Notes: generated by a model from the sequence alone, not told the origin. A stretch of DNA of 64,000 nt from Bradyrhizobium sp. SK17 (GCF_002831585.1 NZ_CP025113.1:5533001-5597000), one strand, 5' to 3'. Counted from the first letter of the stretch, positions 50,766 through 63,170 are shown. Made by a program: numbers and translations.

Positions 50766-50941
50766 ACGCATCGTCGCCGCGGAACGAGCTGTTCGGCGGC
50801 GAATGACCAAAGCGATTTCGAGCGACCCCGGACGTCGGGTTCCGGGGCGCGCTGGAAGATTTGCGTCGGCGGGCGCCTTGGCGCATCATCGCGCGCGGAG
50901 CATGTGCACCCACGGAGAGTGCACCCAAGGAAAGCCGCGCA

Positions 50942-51169
50942 GTGGTCGACAAGGTCACATGGCAGAAGGCTGGACGCGTCACGGAGCCGGGTCGCTACAT
51001 GTTCCGGTTCGGCTGGCTGACGGTGACGGCCGACGATTTGAAGGTCTGGGAGCAGTTTCCCGAGGCGACCTTCACACTCGTCAGGAAACCCGACGCCGGC
51101 CCCGATTCCGATGAATATCATCTCGGCCTGTTCGAACTGCCGACCGGCCCCTCGCCGGACAACGGCTAA
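50942..51169 (+). CDS. Small hypothetical protein, 75 residues
   Basis: A GTG-started frame (VDKVTWQKAGRVTEPGRYMF, then RFGWLTVTADDLKVWEQFPEATFTLV) with AAGGAAAG upstream. The alternating hydrophobic pattern suggests a small beta-sheet protein. Its TAA overlaps the comEC stop on the other strand. Function unknown. Confidence 0.72.
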   Translation: MVDKVTWQKAGRVTEPGRYMFRFGWLTVTADDLKVWEQFPEATFTLVRKPDAGPDSDEYHLGLFELPTGPSPDNG

Positions 51170-53451
51170 TCCTCGCCCTGTAGATCGCCCTCAGCCGGCG
51201 TCGCGTCCACGGCGGGCCGTGGCGCGGCGGCAGGCGCGCGCAGCGATGTCTCGCTCTCGCCGTCGCCAGGAACCGCAGGCGACCACGGCCGGTCGACCCC
51301 GCCGGGCCTGACCGCGTCGATGGCAAAGCCGTCCTTCGTCCGCCGCAGCACCAGCGCGCCGTGGCGCCGCAGCCGCTCGCCATCGACCACGGCGGCCGCG
51401 CAGCCTTGCGGCGCCGGCCGTGCCGTGACGATCAACACCGCGCGCTCGCAATCGTCGGCCAACGCCTCCGGCCGCATCGCCAGCGCGACGAAGCCGCCGC
51501 CGGGCCCCTGGCTCACGCAGCCGCTCGCATCACAGGACACGCCTTCGCCGAGCGAGGCATCGGTGGCGGTCCTCGCATCGGCGTCGGCCGCCAGCCACTC
51601 CTTCACCAGGAAGGCATCCTTGGCGCTGGGCATCAGATGCAGCCGCCCGTCGCCGCCGCGTACCGCGACGTTGCGGCCGTCGGCGGAGACCAGCACATCC
51701 GGCTGCGGCACCCGCACCGCCCACGCCGAGGCCACCACCAGCAGTACGGCGCCCGACCAGCGCAGCGGCGTGCGCAACAGCCCGAGCAGGATGATGCCGG
51801 CGCTGGCCAGGATCATCGGTCCGGTGCCAAACGCCGCCATCCGCCCAACCGCGCCGGGCAGCGCGGCGACCCATTGCGTCACCAGGATCATCCAGTCGAT
51901 GCCAAATCCCATGATCGCCCAGAATACGCCGTCGAAGCCGAACGGCATGGCGGCGAGCCCGAGCAGGCCGGCCGGCATCACGACCGCCGACACCACCGGC
52001 ATCGCCGCGAGGTTCGCCAGCAGCCCATAGGGCGTCACGCGATGGAAATGGAACGCGGCGTAGGGCGTGGTCGCGAGCCCCGCCACCAGCGAGGCCAGCA
52101 TTAGCACCATGAGCTCGCGCCCGCCCCACAGCGCCACCCGCGCGGTCACCGAATGGTCGGGCGACGCCAGGAGGTTCGGCAGCCCGATCTGTACCAGCGC
52201 GACCAGCCCGAGCGTCGCGGCAAACGACATCTGGAAGCTCGGGTGCACCAGCGCCTCCGGCGCGATCGCGAGCACGATCAGCGCCGCCACCGCCAGGGTG
52301 CGGAAGGTGATCGCACGGCGGTCGACGATCACGGCGATCAGCACCACCGCGGTCATGAAGAACGACCGCTGCGTCGCGACCTCGGCGCCTGAGAGCAGCA
52401 GATAGAATGCCGCGGCGACGAGCGCGGCCGCCGCCGCCCACTTCTTGATCGGATGTGCCGCCGTCAGCGCCGGAAACAGCGCGAGCAACGCCCGCACCGT
52501 GAAGAACACCACGCCGGCGACCACGGCCATGTGGTAGCCGGAGATCGACAGCACATGGCCGAGCCCCGAGATGAACATCGCATCGTTGACCGGCGTCGTG
52601 ATCGCGTCGCGCCGCCCGGTAAGCAGCGCGGTGGCGATCGCGCGCTGGTCGCCATCGAGCGTGGTGCGGATGCGGGCGTCGATGGCGTCGCGCAGGCCTT
52701 GCATGAAGGCAGCGTAGCGCAGCGCGAAGCCGCCGGCCGCGGGCGGCTCCCTGGTCTTGACTGCACCCATCACGAAGCCGGACGCGCCGATGCCCTGGAA
52801 ATACAGGTCGCGGCCGAAATCATAGGAGCCCGGACGCTGCGGCCCGAGCGGCGGCATCAGTCGCGCCTTCAACTCGACGAAGCTGCCGACCTCGGGCGCC
52901 GTGCCCTTCTTCACCGAGAGCCTGACGCGCTCCAATCTGGTGTTGTCGCGCGGGCTCTCCATCGACACCACGCGCAGCACGAAACGGTCGGTCTTCTCCC
53001 GGATGTCGCGCGTCTCGACGAACCCGGTCAGCGCCACCGAGAACATCGGGCGCGCCAGCACGGCATGCGCGATCCTCGCCGTCTTCCAGGTCGCCGTCGC
53101 AAAGCCTGCGGCGACCGCGGCCAGCAGCACCAGCGCGGCAAACACCCTCCGCCGCCGCAGCAGAACGGCGAGCAGGCCGAGCGCAATCGCGACGATGGCC
53201 GCGACCGCCAGCACCGGCTCGTGCTCGGCCGCGAAATAGAACGCAATGCCGGTCCCGAACGCCACCGGCACCCAGGGCAGCAGCCGGCCAGCGCCCGCCT
53301 CCGCGCGCGCCCATTGCCGCAGCGTCTCGACGAAAGGCCGCCAGGTGCTGGCGGACACCGGGACATAGCCACCGGCAGGCACAGCAGCGCGCGGCGGCCA
53401 CGTCCCGGCATAGCCGCGTTTGCCGCCCGGGGTGGTGCCCTGCTCCGCCAT
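51166..53451 (-). CDS. comEC: ComEC/Rec2-family DNA-uptake channel protein
   Basis: A 761-residue polytopic protein. An N-terminal DUF4131 region has two or three helices and an OB-like periplasmic part (about 60-240). The Competence domain follows (about 260-535), with FISGLGHVLSISGYHMAVVAGVVFF and LLSGAEVATQRSFFMTAVVL. The C-terminal 200 residues correspond in place to the metallo-beta-lactamase-like nuclease of classical ComEC, but no HxHxDH motif is present. It would pass single-stranded DNA across the inner membrane in competence; natural transformation is not implied by this gene alone. Confidence 0.92.
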   Translation of the reverse strand: MAEQGTTPGGKRGYAGTWPPRAAVPAGGYVPVSASTWRPFVETLRQWARAEAGAGRLLPWVPVAFGTGIAFYFAAEHEPVLAVAAIVAIALGLLAVLLRRRRVFAALVLLAAVAAGFATATWKTARIAHAVLARPMFSVALTGFVETRDIREKTDRFVLRVVSMESPRDNTRLERVRLSVKKGTAPEVGSFVELKARLMPPLGPQRPGSYDFGRDLYFQGIGASGFVMGAVKTREPPAAGGFALRYAAFMQGLRDAIDARIRTTLDGDQRAIATALLTGRRDAITTPVNDAMFISGLGHVLSISGYHMAVVAGVVFFTVRALLALFPALTAAHPIKKWAAAAALVAAAFYLLLSGAEVATQRSFFMTAVVLIAVIVDRRAITFRTLAVAALIVLAIAPEALVHPSFQMSFAATLGLVALVQIGLPNLLASPDHSVTARVALWGGRELMVLMLASLVAGLATTPYAAFHFHRVTPYGLLANLAAMPVVSAVVMPAGLLGLAAMPFGFDGVFWAIMGFGIDWMILVTQWVAALPGAVGRMAAFGTGPMILASAGIILLGLLRTPLRWSGAVLLVVASAWAVRVPQPDVLVSADGRNVAVRGGDGRLHLMPSAKDAFLVKEWLAADADARTATDASLGEGVSCDASGCVSQGPGGGFVALAMRPEALADDCERAVLIVTARPAPQGCAAAVVDGERLRRHGALVLRRTKDGFAIDAVRPGGVDRPWSPAVPGDGESETSLRAPAAAPRPAVDATPAEGDLQGED

Positions 53452-53575
53452 TCCGCTTGCGATCCCTGCCGGGCGGCAGGCTAGCGGATGCCGCAGTCAC
53501 CCGACTAGCGGAACGGAACCGAAACACGCAACCGGGGGCTGTGACCTGTGGGGACAGCCGGGCGCTGGCAGGAGC

Positions 53576-53962
53576 CTAGATCAGCGGTGTCTGCGACGAG
53601 ACGTGGTGGCAGGCGATCTTCCAATCGCCCTCCTCGCGCGTGATCACCCAGGTGATCTTGACGACGAGCGACGGCGCGTCGCCGTCGAGGAAGAAGGATG
53701 CGATGCCCGCCATGTTGACGAGACCGTCGTTGACCCGATCGGTCCTGACATCGCTGAATTGAACGCGCGGCGCGCGCCAGCGCGGCAGGCCGGCAAAATA
53801 GGCTTTGACGCCGTCGCGGCCGCGATACAGCGTCGGGTTGGAGCCGAAGAAGAACGCGTGCTGCGAATAGAGCGCCGAGAGCGCGTCGGCGTCGAGCGTG
53901 CTGAATCCGGCAGACCATTTGGCAATGATGCCGGAGGCGATATCGTCGGTTTCACTTGGCAT
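53576..53962 (-). CDS. SnoaL/NTF2-like protein (SgcJ/EcaC type)
   Basis: A 128-residue cone-shaped-barrel protein: IASGIIAKWSAGFSTLDADALSALYSQHAFFFG, then YRGRDGVKAYFAGLP and the C-terminal TWVITREEGDWKIACHHVS. This fits the DUF4440/SnoaL_3 group of ligand-binding or small-enzyme folds. It follows glnS by 32 bases on the same strand. The function is not predictable. Confidence 0.88.
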   Translation of the reverse strand: MPSETDDIASGIIAKWSAGFSTLDADALSALYSQHAFFFGSNPTLYRGRDGVKAYFAGLPRWRAPRVQFSDVRTDRVNDGLVNMAGIASFFLDGDAPSLVVKITWVITREEGDWKIACHHVSSQTPLI

Positions 53963-53994
53963 CGATCGCGTCCGTCTGTTGTCGCTCTACTGCG

Positions 53995-55674
<1,680 letters not shown>

Positions 55675-55828
55675 CAAATGGTTCCCTGGAGGAGTCTGGC
55701 TGATCTTCTGCCAAATTCGGGCCGTCGGGCCAAGCCCGGTTTGCCCGCTCAAATGCCCGCCCAAGCCTTTAGTTATGTTCGGTTCCTGCTATACACCACC
55801 GCCGTTCACACATACGTCTTGCAGCAAC

Positions 55829-57250
55829 ATGACCGATTCCGTCGTTACCCGCTTCGCCCCCTCGCCGACCGGCTTCCTCCATATCGGGGGTGCCCGCACC
55901 GCACTGTTCAACTGGCTCTACGCCAAAAAGCTCGGCGGCAAGATGCTGCTCCGGATCGAGGACACCGACCGCCAGCGTTCAACCAAGGAGGCGATCGACG
56001 CCATCCTGGACGGCCTGAAGTGGCTGGAGCTCGATTGGGACGGCGACGTCATCTACCAGTTCAGCCGTGCCGCCCGCCATCGCGAGGTCGCCGAGGGCCT
56101 GCTTGCCGCTGGCCGGGCTTACCACTGCTATGCGACGCCTGAGGAGCTGACGGCGATGCGCGAGAAGGCGCGCACCGAGGGCCGGACCCGGCTCTATGAC
56201 GGCATGTGGCGCGACCGCGACCCCGCGACCGCCCCTGATGGCATCAAACCGACCATCCGCCTCAAGGCGCCGCAGACCGGCGAGACCGTGATCGAGGACC
56301 AGGTCCAGGGCCGCGTGGTCTGGCAAAACGAGAACCTCGACGACCTCGTACTGCTGCGCGGCGACGGCACCCCGACCTACATGCTCGCCGTCGTAGTCGA
56401 CGACCACGACATGGGCGTCACCCACATCATCCGCGGCGACGACCATTTGATCAACGCGGCACGCCAGAAGCAGATCTACGACGCGCTGGAGTGGGAGCTG
56501 CCGAGCATGTCCCACATTCCGCTGATCCACGGTCCCGACGGCTCGAAGCTGTCGAAGCGCCATGGCGCGCTCGGCGTCGATGCCTATCGCGCGCTCGGCT
56601 ATCTGCCGGCCGCCTTGCGTAATTACCTGGTCCGGCTCGGCTGGAGCCATGGCGACCAGGAGATCTTCTCGACCCAGGAGATGATCGACGCATTCGACCT
56701 CCCGGGCATCGGCCGCTCCGCGGCGCGGTTCGATTTCGCCAAGCTCGAGAACCTCAACGGCCACTATATCCGGCAGAGCGACGATCAATCCCTTGTGACC
56801 CAGTTCGAGAGCGTGCTGGATTATGTGCCGGAGGGCGCCGCGCTGAAGGCCAAGCTCAACGACACCACCCGCGCGCAATTGCTGCGGGCGATGCCGAGCC
56901 TGAAGGAGCGCGCCAAGACGCTGCTCGAGCTGATCTCGGGCGCCTACTTCATTTTCGCCGATCGGCCGCTCGAGCTCGATCCGAAAGCTGTGGCGCTACT
57001 GACGCCGGAAACGCGCGCATTGATCGGCCGCCTGCGCGCCGCGCTGGAAGCCGTCAACGACTGGACCGCGGAAACCACCGAGACCGTGATGCGGAATTTC
57101 GCCGAGCAGAACAATCTGAAACTCGGCGCCGTGGCCCAGCCGCTGCGGGTGGCGCTGACCGGACGTACGACGTCGCCGGGCATCTTCGACGTGCTGGCGG
57201 TGCTGGGACGCCAGGAGTGCCTCGCCCGTCTCGCCGATCAGGCGGCGTGA
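55829..57250 (+). CDS. gltX: Glutamyl-tRNA synthetase
   Basis: A 473-residue class I synthetase: [22 protein letters not shown] (HIGH equivalent), [25 protein letters not shown], and [10 protein letters not shown] (KMSKS equivalent). The C-terminal anticodon domain is complete. Alphaproteobacteria often have two gltX genes, one possibly mischarging tRNA-Gln; the neighbouring glnS shows direct glutaminylation is also available here. Confidence 0.96.
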   Translation: MTDSVVTRFAPSPTGFLHIGGARTALFNWLYAKKLGGKMLLRIEDTDRQRSTKEAIDAILDGLKWLELDWDGDVIYQFSRAARHREVAEGLLAAGRAYHCYATPEELTAMREKARTEGRTRLYDGMWRDRDPATAPDGIKPTIRLKAPQTGETVIEDQVQGRVVWQNENLDDLVLLRGDGTPTYMLAVVVDDHDMGVTHIIRGDDHLINAARQKQIYDALEWELPSMSHIPLIHGPDGSKLSKRHGALGVDAYRALGYLPAALRNYLVRLGWSHGDQEIFSTQEMIDAFDLPGIGRSAARFDFAKLENLNGHYIRQSDDQSLVTQFESVLDYVPEGAALKAKLNDTTRAQLLRAMPSLKERAKTLLELISGAYFIFADRPLELDPKAVALLTPETRALIGRLRAALEAVNDWTAETTETVMRNFAEQNNLKLGAVAQPLRVALTGRTTSPGIFDVLAVLGRQECLARLADQAA

Positions 57251-57256
57251 TCCTGC

Positions 57257-57278
57257 ATGGACCCCCTCCAGGGTCCAT
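57257..57278 (+). terminator. Hairpin between gltX and gltA
   Basis: ATGGACCC pairs with GGGTCCAT around a 6-base loop, 6 bases past the gltX stop. No U run follows, so it may be a weak terminator or a leader structure of gltA. Confidence 0.45.
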
Positions 57279-57410
57279 CTTGCAGCGCACATTGCAATGA
57301 GCTACCCATCCCCGGACGCTTTCTCCACAAGCCGTTCCGCCCGGCCATGGGCCGCAATTTAGCGACTGGGCATGGTCGGTTTTCGCAACGAATTCATCGG
57401 GGATATCACG

Positions 57411-58712
<1,302 letters not shown>

Positions 58713-58732
58713 GCATCGTCGCTAACACGTTC

Positions 58733-58766
58733 AAAACGGCGCCATCATTCCTTCTGGCGCCGTTTT
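58733..58766 (+). terminator. Bidirectional terminator between gltA and the arsR-type gene
   Basis: AAAACGGCGCC (58733-58743) and GGCGCCGTTTT (58756-58766) form an 11-bp stem with a 12-base loop, and are followed by CTTTT. The A and U runs on both sides suit termination of gltA and of the convergent regulator gene, whose stop lies inside the loop. Confidence 0.85.
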
Positions 58767-59080
58767 CTTTTGCCTCGGGCGACTTCGGTGGCGAGCGCGT
58801 CGAGGCGTGGCAGCCACAACGCCCTGAACCGGTCGAGCCAATCATCGACCTCGCGCAGCCGCCGCGGCTCGACGGCATAGATGCGGCGCGTGCCGTCGGC
58901 ACGCACCGTCGCGAAACCGGCGTCGCGCAGGATCCTCAGCTGCTGCGACACCGCCGATTGGGTGATGCCGAACTCGCGCTGCACGACCGCGACGACTTCG
59001 CCCGAACTGTGCTCGCCGGTCGCCAGCAACTCCAGGATACGCCGGCGGACGGGATCGCCGAGGATGTCGAAGGCGTGCAC
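58745..59080 (-). CDS. ArsR-family winged-helix repressor
   Basis: A 111-residue regulator. The HTH core is DILGDPVRRRILELLATGEHSSGEVVAVVQREFGITQSAVSQQLRILRDAG (positions about 4-55), with a beta wing at VRADGTRRIYAVEPRRL. Metal-binding cysteines are absent, so it is the type often paired with SRPBCC proteins. It follows the SRPBCC gene by 6 bases and probably binds the twin palindromes upstream of the operon. Confidence 0.92.
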   Translation of the reverse strand: MHAFDILGDPVRRRILELLATGEHSSGEVVAVVQREFGITQSAVSQQLRILRDAGFATVRADGTRRIYAVEPRRLREVDDWLDRFRALWLPRLDALATEVARGKRKRRQKE

Positions 59081-59086
59081 GACGCG

Positions 59087-59746
59087 CTAGCCTCCGCTGC
59101 CCGGCTCGGGTTCACCCAGATAGAACGCTGTCGTGTTGGCTTGCGCCCTGCGCGCGGCCGCCTCGTCGGTGCCGGCCTTGATCGAAGCGCGACACCAGTC
59201 CTCGCTGCTGCGGCGGATGAAATCCTTGCCGCCGTCCGACGCAGGCCACGCCGCGGCGGCCGCGCGGTCGAATGGCTGTCCCGGCGGCGTGGCGAAGTAG
59301 AGGGCGAGCCCCACCAGAGCGAGGTCCCAGCCGACGCCAACCGCGCCAGGCCCGTAGCGATCCCAGAAATCACCTTCGATGAGCGAGAGATGCTCGAGTT
59401 CCAGGCGTGTTCCCCTGGCGCCGTCATCAGCCAACGTCACGGTCACCCAACTGACCGTGTCCGCAAACTCCCAGGTCACCGCAAGCCGACGCGGCGGCTC
59501 GCAGGCCGTGATCTGGCCGCCGGCCTGTCCCTCGAACTGGTAACGGCCGCCGAGTTTCAGATCGCCTGAGATTGGCAGGAACCAGCGCGGAATGCGCTCG
59601 GGATTGGTCAGCGCGTCCCAGAGATCGGTGATGTCGGTGTCGTAGCTGCGCGTCGCAATCACCGCCCGCGCCGGCTTGCCATCGCGTTCCCTGACGGTGA
59701 CCTCACGAATGACGGCGCCGACATAAGCGACAGGATCGATTCTCAT
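59087..59746 (-). CDS. SRPBCC/AHSA1-like domain protein
   Basis: A 219-residue protein with the helix-grip fold: ATRSYDTDITDLWDALTNPERIPRWFLPISGDLKLGGRY (about 30-70), and GTRLELEHLSLIEGDFWDRYGPGAVGVGWDLALVGL after it. The family resembles the C-terminal part of Hsp90 co-chaperone Aha1 but in bacteria is usually a ligand-binding module. It heads the operon with the ArsR-type repressor, a pairing seen often. Confidence 0.9.
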   Translation of the reverse strand: MRIDPVAYVGAVIREVTVRERDGKPARAVIATRSYDTDITDLWDALTNPERIPRWFLPISGDLKLGGRYQFEGQAGGQITACEPPRRLAVTWEFADTVSWVTVTLADDGARGTRLELEHLSLIEGDFWDRYGPGAVGVGWDLALVGLALYFATPPGQPFDRAAAAAWPASDGGKDFIRRSSEDWCRASIKAGTDEAAARRAQANTTAFYLGEPEPGSGG

Positions 59747-59757
59747 GGGCAGCTCCG

Positions 59758-59787
59758 TACTAATATTAGCAATTACTAATATTAGTA
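59758..59787 (-). promoter_or_regulatory. Twin palindromic operators of the SRPBCC-ArsR operon
   Basis: Two 14-bp units, TACTAATATTAGCA (59758-59771) and the perfect palindrome TACTAATATTAGTA (59774-59787), are 16 bp apart. They start 11 bases before the SRPBCC start codon and are strikingly AT-rich in a GC-rich region. They include TAATAT as a -10 candidate. An ArsR-type dimer bound to each would block the promoter. Confidence 0.82.
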
Positions 59788-59858
59788 CGGCCTAATTATT
59801 GGAGGCAAGTGGAACCTGTGCGGCCGGATGTCGCCGCGACCAATATGATGAACCGTAG

Positions 59859-61037
59859 CTAGGTCGAACGCCGGTCCATTTCAGCCAGCACGATGTCGGC
59901 GGCGCGGACGCTTGGCGGCTGGTCGCCGGTCGACATCTTCCCGTCCATCGTCGCGAACGCCACCAGTTGCCGCAGCCGCTCGGGCGAATCCGCCAGCACC
60001 TCGCCCAACGCCTGGGCCAGCTTGTCCGGCGTGCAGTCCTCTTGCAGGAACTCGGGAATGATGTCGCTGCCGATCACGAGATTGGCGAGGATCACCGACG
60101 ACACCCGGATGGCCCGGCGCAGGATGAACGCCTCGGCAGCGCCGACGCGATAGGCCGTCACCATCGGAATGCCCGACAGCGCGAGCTCGAGCGTCACCGT
60201 GCCCGACTTTGCCAGCGCCGCGCGCGCCACGCGGAACGCGGCGCGCTTCTCGGTCTCGCCGACCGCGAGCCGTGGCACCACCGGCCACGACGCGACGCCT
60301 TCGCGCACCATCGCCTCGAGATGCGGCATGGTCGGAAGCACGAGCTCGAAAGGGACCTGTTGGTTGAGCTGCCCGAGCGCCGCGCCGAACAGCGCCAGAT
60401 GATGCCTGATCTCGCTGCGCCGGCTTCCAGGCAAGACCAGCAGGACCGGCGGCTGCGCATCACGCCGCCTGTGCTCGTCCTCGTTAGGCCGCAGCGAGGC
60501 GAGCTGTTCGGTCAGGGGATGACCGACGTAACTGCAAGGCGGTCCGTGCAGCTTGCGGTACTCCTCCGGTTCGAACGGCAGCAGCGCCAGCACGTGATCG
60601 ACGTAACCGCGCATCGCACGTGCCCTGCCTGGCCGCCAGGCCCAGACCGACGGCGAGACGTAGTCGATGATCGGGATATCCGGATTGCGCGCGCGAACAC
60701 GGCGGGCGACGCGATGGGTGAAGTCCGGGCTGTCGATGATGACCAGCATATCCGGCGCGTCGGCCAGCACCGCGTCGGCGGTGCGGCTGATCAACCGCAG
60801 GATCTTCGGCAATTGCTTCACGACGGCGGCGAAGCCCATGATCGAGAGCTCTTCGATCGGGAATAGCGGGACGATGCCCTCGGCGGTCATCGCCCGGCCG
60901 CCGACACCGGAGAATCGCACGGCATCGCCAAGCCGTTCGCGCAGCACCTGCATCAGCGCCGCACCAAGGCGGTCGCCGGATTCTTCCGTCGCGATCAGGA
61001 ATATCTTGCGGCCGATGCTGAGGCTTTGCGCTTGCAT
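59859..61037 (-). CDS. lpxB: Lipid-A-disaccharide synthase
   Basis: A 392-residue GT19 inverting glycosyltransferase that joins lipid X and UDP-2,3-diacylglucosamine. Landmarks are IATEESGDRLGAALM, FSGVGGRAMTAEGI, IDSPDFTHRVARRVR, IDYVSPSVWAWRPGRA, VGHPLTEQL and LPGSRRSEIRHH. The start overlaps the lpxI stop (TGATG). It ends the lipid A operon. Confidence 0.96.
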   Translation of the reverse strand: MQAQSLSIGRKIFLIATEESGDRLGAALMQVLRERLGDAVRFSGVGGRAMTAEGIVPLFPIEELSIMGFAAVVKQLPKILRLISRTADAVLADAPDMLVIIDSPDFTHRVARRVRARNPDIPIIDYVSPSVWAWRPGRARAMRGYVDHVLALLPFEPEEYRKLHGPPCSYVGHPLTEQLASLRPNEDEHRRRDAQPPVLLVLPGSRRSEIRHHLALFGAALGQLNQQVPFELVLPTMPHLEAMVREGVASWPVVPRLAVGETEKRAAFRVARAALAKSGTVTLELALSGIPMVTAYRVGAAEAFILRRAIRVSSVILANLVIGSDIIPEFLQEDCTPDKLAQALGEVLADSPERLRQLVAFATMDGKMSTGDQPPSVRAADIVLAEMDRRST

Positions 61038-61894
61038 CAGCCGGCCAGTCCGATGACGAACAGCCCTTTGGCGTCGGCAGTCTCGATCAGCGCCTGCGGC
61101 TCGGCTGCAAGCGTGTTGCCGGCGATCACGGCAATGCCGGCGATGCCCGCCGCCGCGGCGCCCTCGACCGTCCGCGGCCCGATCGTCGGCAGATCGAAGC
61201 GCAGGTCCTGCTTGCTCTTCGGCGCCTTCACCAGCACGCCGCGACCGGCCTTGGCGCGGATTCGGCCCTCGGCGCGCAACCGCGCCACGCGCGCCAGGAG
61301 CCCGTCGGTGCCTTCGATGTCCTCGACCGCGACCACGTGACCGTCGATCACCACCGCGGCCTGGCCGATGTCGAACGGACCGAGCGCATCGAGCACGCCG
61401 CGGCCGCGCGCGATGTCGGCGAGCGCGGTGCTGTCCGGCGTCGTGCGCGTCACCGCGCCCTCCGGCATCAGGAGATCGGGCGCAACGTCCTTGATCCCGA
61501 CCATGCGGAATCCCTGCTGCTCGAGGATGCGGCCGACGCTCGACAGCAGATGATCGTCGCCGCCGCGAAACGCGCGCACGACATGGCCAAGCAGGCGCAG
61601 CGTGCCCCAGTCGAGCCGGATCTCCGACAATGCGGGACGCACCAGGGTCCCGATGAAAATCAGATCGCGGCAGCCTTCATCCCGGAACAGCCGGGTCGCA
61701 CGCCCGAGCTGGCCGACCGAGATCCAGCGGTGGCGAAACCGCTGCGCGCGCGCCGGATCGCAGGCACCACGCAGCGCGAACAGCACCGGCGTGATACCGC
61801 GCGCGGCGAGCTGCTCGGCGACCGCGAACGGCATGGCGCCGCCGCCGGCGATCACGCCAACCGGCGAGGAAAGCGAGGGAGCCGCTGACGTCAT
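61037..61894 (-). CDS. lpxI: UDP-2,3-diacylglucosamine pyrophosphatase LpxI
   Basis: A 285-residue enzyme that hydrolyses UDP-2,3-diacylglucosamine to lipid X. It replaces LpxH in alphaproteobacteria. It shows GVIAGGGAMPFAVAEQLAARG, ALRGACDPARA, GDDHLLSSVGRILEQQGF, and the catalytic region TDGLLARVARLRA with PTIGPRTVEGAAAAG. ATGs at 61894 and 61906 are both possible; the latter sits directly after AGGGG. It lies between lpxA and lpxB, the normal place. Confidence 0.94.
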   Translation of the reverse strand: MTSAAPSLSSPVGVIAGGGAMPFAVAEQLAARGITPVLFALRGACDPARAQRFRHRWISVGQLGRATRLFRDEGCRDLIFIGTLVRPALSEIRLDWGTLRLLGHVVRAFRGGDDHLLSSVGRILEQQGFRMVGIKDVAPDLLMPEGAVTRTTPDSTALADIARGRGVLDALGPFDIGQAAVVIDGHVVAVEDIEGTDGLLARVARLRAEGRIRAKAGRGVLVKAPKSKQDLRFDLPTIGPRTVEGAAAAGIAGIAVIAGNTLAAEPQALIETADAKGLFVIGLAG

Positions 61895-61913
61895 GCTGGC
61901 GGCCATCCCCTGC

Positions 61914-62708
61914 TCAGTTGCTGTCGGCGGGAAGGCAGAGCGGTCGCAGCTTGCCGCCCGCGATGAAGGTGAGGATCTCCGCGATCGCGGGATCTTCGCC
62001 GGCCAGCGGCTGCACCGCGGCGAGCCGCTCCGCGAAGATACCGGGGCCGTGGAACAGCTTCTGATAGAACGCACGCACGGTTGCGAGCCGCGCCTTGGTG
62101 AACTGGCGCCGCCGCATGCCGATGATGTTGAGGCCTTCGAGCACCGCGTACTGGCCATTCGCAAGTCCGAACGGAATGATGTCGCCGCGCACGCCGCAGA
62201 CGCCGCCGATCATCACCTGTGAGCCGACGCGGGTGAACTGGTGCACCGCCGAGAGGCCGCCGATGTAGACGAAGTCGCCGATCTCGCAGTGGCCGCCCAG
62301 CGTCGCCGAGGTCGCGAAGATCGCGTTGTTGCCGACCATGCAGTCATGGCCGACATGGCTGTTGTTCATGAAGAAGCCGCGGTCGCCGACGCGGGTGAGC
62401 CCACCGCCCTTGACCGTGCCGACGTTCATCGTCACGCCCTCGCGGATCGTGCAGGCTTCGCCGACCTCAAGGCGGGTCGGCTCGCCGCGATAGCTGAGAT
62501 CCTGCGGCGGCCCGCCGAGCGCGGCAAACGGCGAGATGACGCAACCGGCGCCGATCCTGGTGTGCCCGCTGATCGTGACATGGGCGATCAGCTTGCAGTT
62601 TTCGCCGAGCACGACGTCGGGGCCGATGATGCAGTACGGACCGATCTCGGTGCCGGCCCCGATCACAGCGCCGTCGGCAATCCGCGCAGTGGGGTCGATC
62701 ATGCTCAT
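61914..62708 (-). CDS. lpxA: UDP-N-acetylglucosamine O-acyltransferase
   Basis: A 264-residue first enzyme of lipid A synthesis, with a left-handed beta helix of hexapeptide repeats (IDPTARIADGAVIGAGTEIGPY onward). The catalytic His lies in NNSHVGHDCMVG, and the C-terminal helical domain has GLNIIGMRRRQFT. Starts at 62708 (MSMID) and 62702 are equally plausible. It is normally right after fabZ; here an opposite-strand gene lies between them. Confidence 0.95.
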   Translation of the reverse strand: MSMIDPTARIADGAVIGAGTEIGPYCIIGPDVVLGENCKLIAHVTISGHTRIGAGCVISPFAALGGPPQDLSYRGEPTRLEVGEACTIREGVTMNVGTVKGGGLTRVGDRGFFMNNSHVGHDCMVGNNAIFATSATLGGHCEIGDFVYIGGLSAVHQFTRVGSQVMIGGVCGVRGDIIPFGLANGQYAVLEGLNIIGMRRRQFTKARLATVRAFYQKLFHGPGIFAERLAAVQPLAGEDPAIAEILTFIAGGKLRPLCLPADSN

Positions 62709-62846
62709 GCAGGTACGGTCCGGAATTCGTGAGTGGCGCCAAAGCGCTATGCTGTCGGGTTCGGCGGTCGTTAGCGCGACTTTGCCTGCCCTGTCCAGTG
62801 ACGTATCATGACCGCCTGTTGCAAACGAGAAGGTCGCAACCGATCC

Positions 62847-63170
62847 ATGGTCCGGGCCGCCGCACTCATCCTCAGCCTGTTCTCCGCGCCGGTCGTCCCG
62901 GAGACGATCGATCTCGGCCGCGGCGCGCCGGTCGATCTCGCGAGCTTCGAATGCCGCGACATCAACCGCAGCACGATCGTGCAACGGGTCTGCTACAGCA
63001 CGGCGGATCGTGCGCTGCTGGTCGCGGTCAGGGGCAGTTACCAGCGCTATTGCGGCGTGCCCGCCGCAACCTTCGACGCGCTGATGAGCGCACCGTCGAT
63101 CGGCATCTATCTCAACCGCGTGCTGCGGATCGCGGGCGCCGACGGCCGGTACGCGTGCAGGACGTCGTGA
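62847..63170 (+). CDS. Exported KTSC-domain-like small protein
   Basis: About 107 residues with a signal peptide (MVRAAALILSLFSAPVVPE) and a mature domain resembling the KTSC fold: STIVQRVCYSTADRALLVAVRGSYQRYCGVPAATFDALMSAPSIGIYLNRVLR. KTSC domains usually sit in or near lysyl-tRNA-synthetase- or phage-like contexts, with no clear role. Three Cys residues (DC..CY..YC) could form disulfides in the periplasm. An upstream ATG at 62808 would add 13 residues. It is antisense to the lpx genes on both sides. Confidence 0.72.
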   Translation: MVRAAALILSLFSAPVVPETIDLGRGAPVDLASFECRDINRSTIVQRVCYSTADRALLVAVRGSYQRYCGVPAATFDALMSAPSIGIYLNRVLRIAGADGRYACRTS

